Positions 63,390-64,000 of a stretch of DNA of 64,000 bases are shown piece by piece. The notes beneath the pieces are model-generated. The model made no database searches. It was not told the DNA's origin and saw nothing but the letters and a program-made list of their open reading frames with translations. The stretch covers positions 6,857,690-6,921,689 of the forward strand of contig OZ038440.1 in the NCBI GenBank assembly GCA_964036275.1, read 5' to 3'. Every line of letters begins with the position of its first letter. Position 1 is the stretch's first letter. This stretch comes from Litoditis marina. Its lineage: Eukaryota > Nematoda > Chromadorea > Rhabditida > Rhabditidae. Both the position numbers and the translations under genes were made by a program.

Positions 63390-64000
63390 ACCACCTACCG
63401 CATACAAGATTTGGCTAGAGATAGCCCCTTCAATATGATGTACTATTCATAATCTGATGTATTAATTTTTGTTATGAGCTGAATTCCACAAATAATCAAG
63501 AATTGTCCTGACTCTTCTGCCATTTCAATTCTTGCTTGGTTCGCAATATCAGACGTACTCACATTGAAGGAACTTAGCTTTCAAAATCCGTTTTTTTTTC
63601 AATAATCATGCTGAAACGATTCTCAGATTCGTATGTGACAATAACATTACTGAATATGAGAGTTTTCCGGAATCTTGTGATACATTGACTAGCTAGGTAA
63701 AACGTGAATAAACCTCAAATGTAAAACCTGCTTCCATATTTTGGTTTTCAGTTTGGGGTAGAAGCAAAACGTACCACTTTGTTGTCGTCTCGCCTATCTC
63801 TGAACTATGTTTTTGCACTGTAACTCAATTAAGTAAGAGGTTTTATTCTTAACTGTGTTTCATGAATATTACCTATTTATTAATTTGACCACTCATCCAA
63901 ATTGTTCGATCCCCTGTTTCAATTTGCTTTCCCTAACCCGGTTCCGATACCAATCGCTTATTATACATATCCATCAAATACGTGAAATCCGCGCATAAAT
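63390..64000. other. Window end, nothing recognised
   Basis: No exon, repeat family or RNA gene could be supported in the last 600 bp. Confidence 0.4.

Overview
This window is eukaryotic nuclear DNA, most likely from a nematode. The signs are many short exons, 3' splice sites of the TTTTCAG type, an ornithine decarboxylase and a GH25-like lysozyme that both resemble nematode proteins as I know them, and a splice acceptor two bases before the lysozyme ATG that looks like a spliced-leader site. Introns (about 50-1000 bp) are longer than usual in Caenorhabditis, so another lineage is likely. I cannot name the species. Exons were called by eye from splice consensus and phase continuity. For the three main genes every junction keeps the frame and the coding lengths close exactly.

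Layout. 1-2111: upstream DNA with a fold-back repeat, a pair of GC-boxes and a long CT microsatellite. 2112-8127: ornithine decarboxylase (+), 15 coding exons, 421 aa. 8128-9774: intergenic, with one MITE. 9775-13380: a secreted GH25-type lysozyme-like protein (+), 7 exons, 235 aa, in which the two catalytic acids appear to be replaced. 13623-34614: a complete rootletin (CROCC / CHE-10 type) gene (-), 46 coding exons, 2140 aa, convergent with the lysozyme gene. 34615-64000: about 29 kb of gene-poor DNA with a few uncertain ORFs and many repeats.

The three genes do not form one pathway. ODC makes putrescine in the cytosol, the lysozyme-like protein is secreted, and rootletin builds the ciliary rootlet. 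They are simply neighbours.

The repeats are the most unusual part. I can define at least seven recurring families by eye: a ~135 bp TA-flanked MITE (9 copies), a ~125 bp palindromic MITE (4), a ~185 bp MITE built of CTCATGAG palindromes (2), a 60-80 bp MITE ending TTGTAGTTTGATC (8 or more), a TIR element with ends GATCCCGGCACC (2), a ~0.5 kb TIR element (2), and a tRNA-derived SINE (3, partly truncated). There is also a ~140-bp-period GGCGCC satellite and a nearly perfect 369 bp palindrome. Exon-intron boundaries of ODC (twice) and rootletin (once) are tandemly copied into the neighbouring intron, leaving decoy splice sites.
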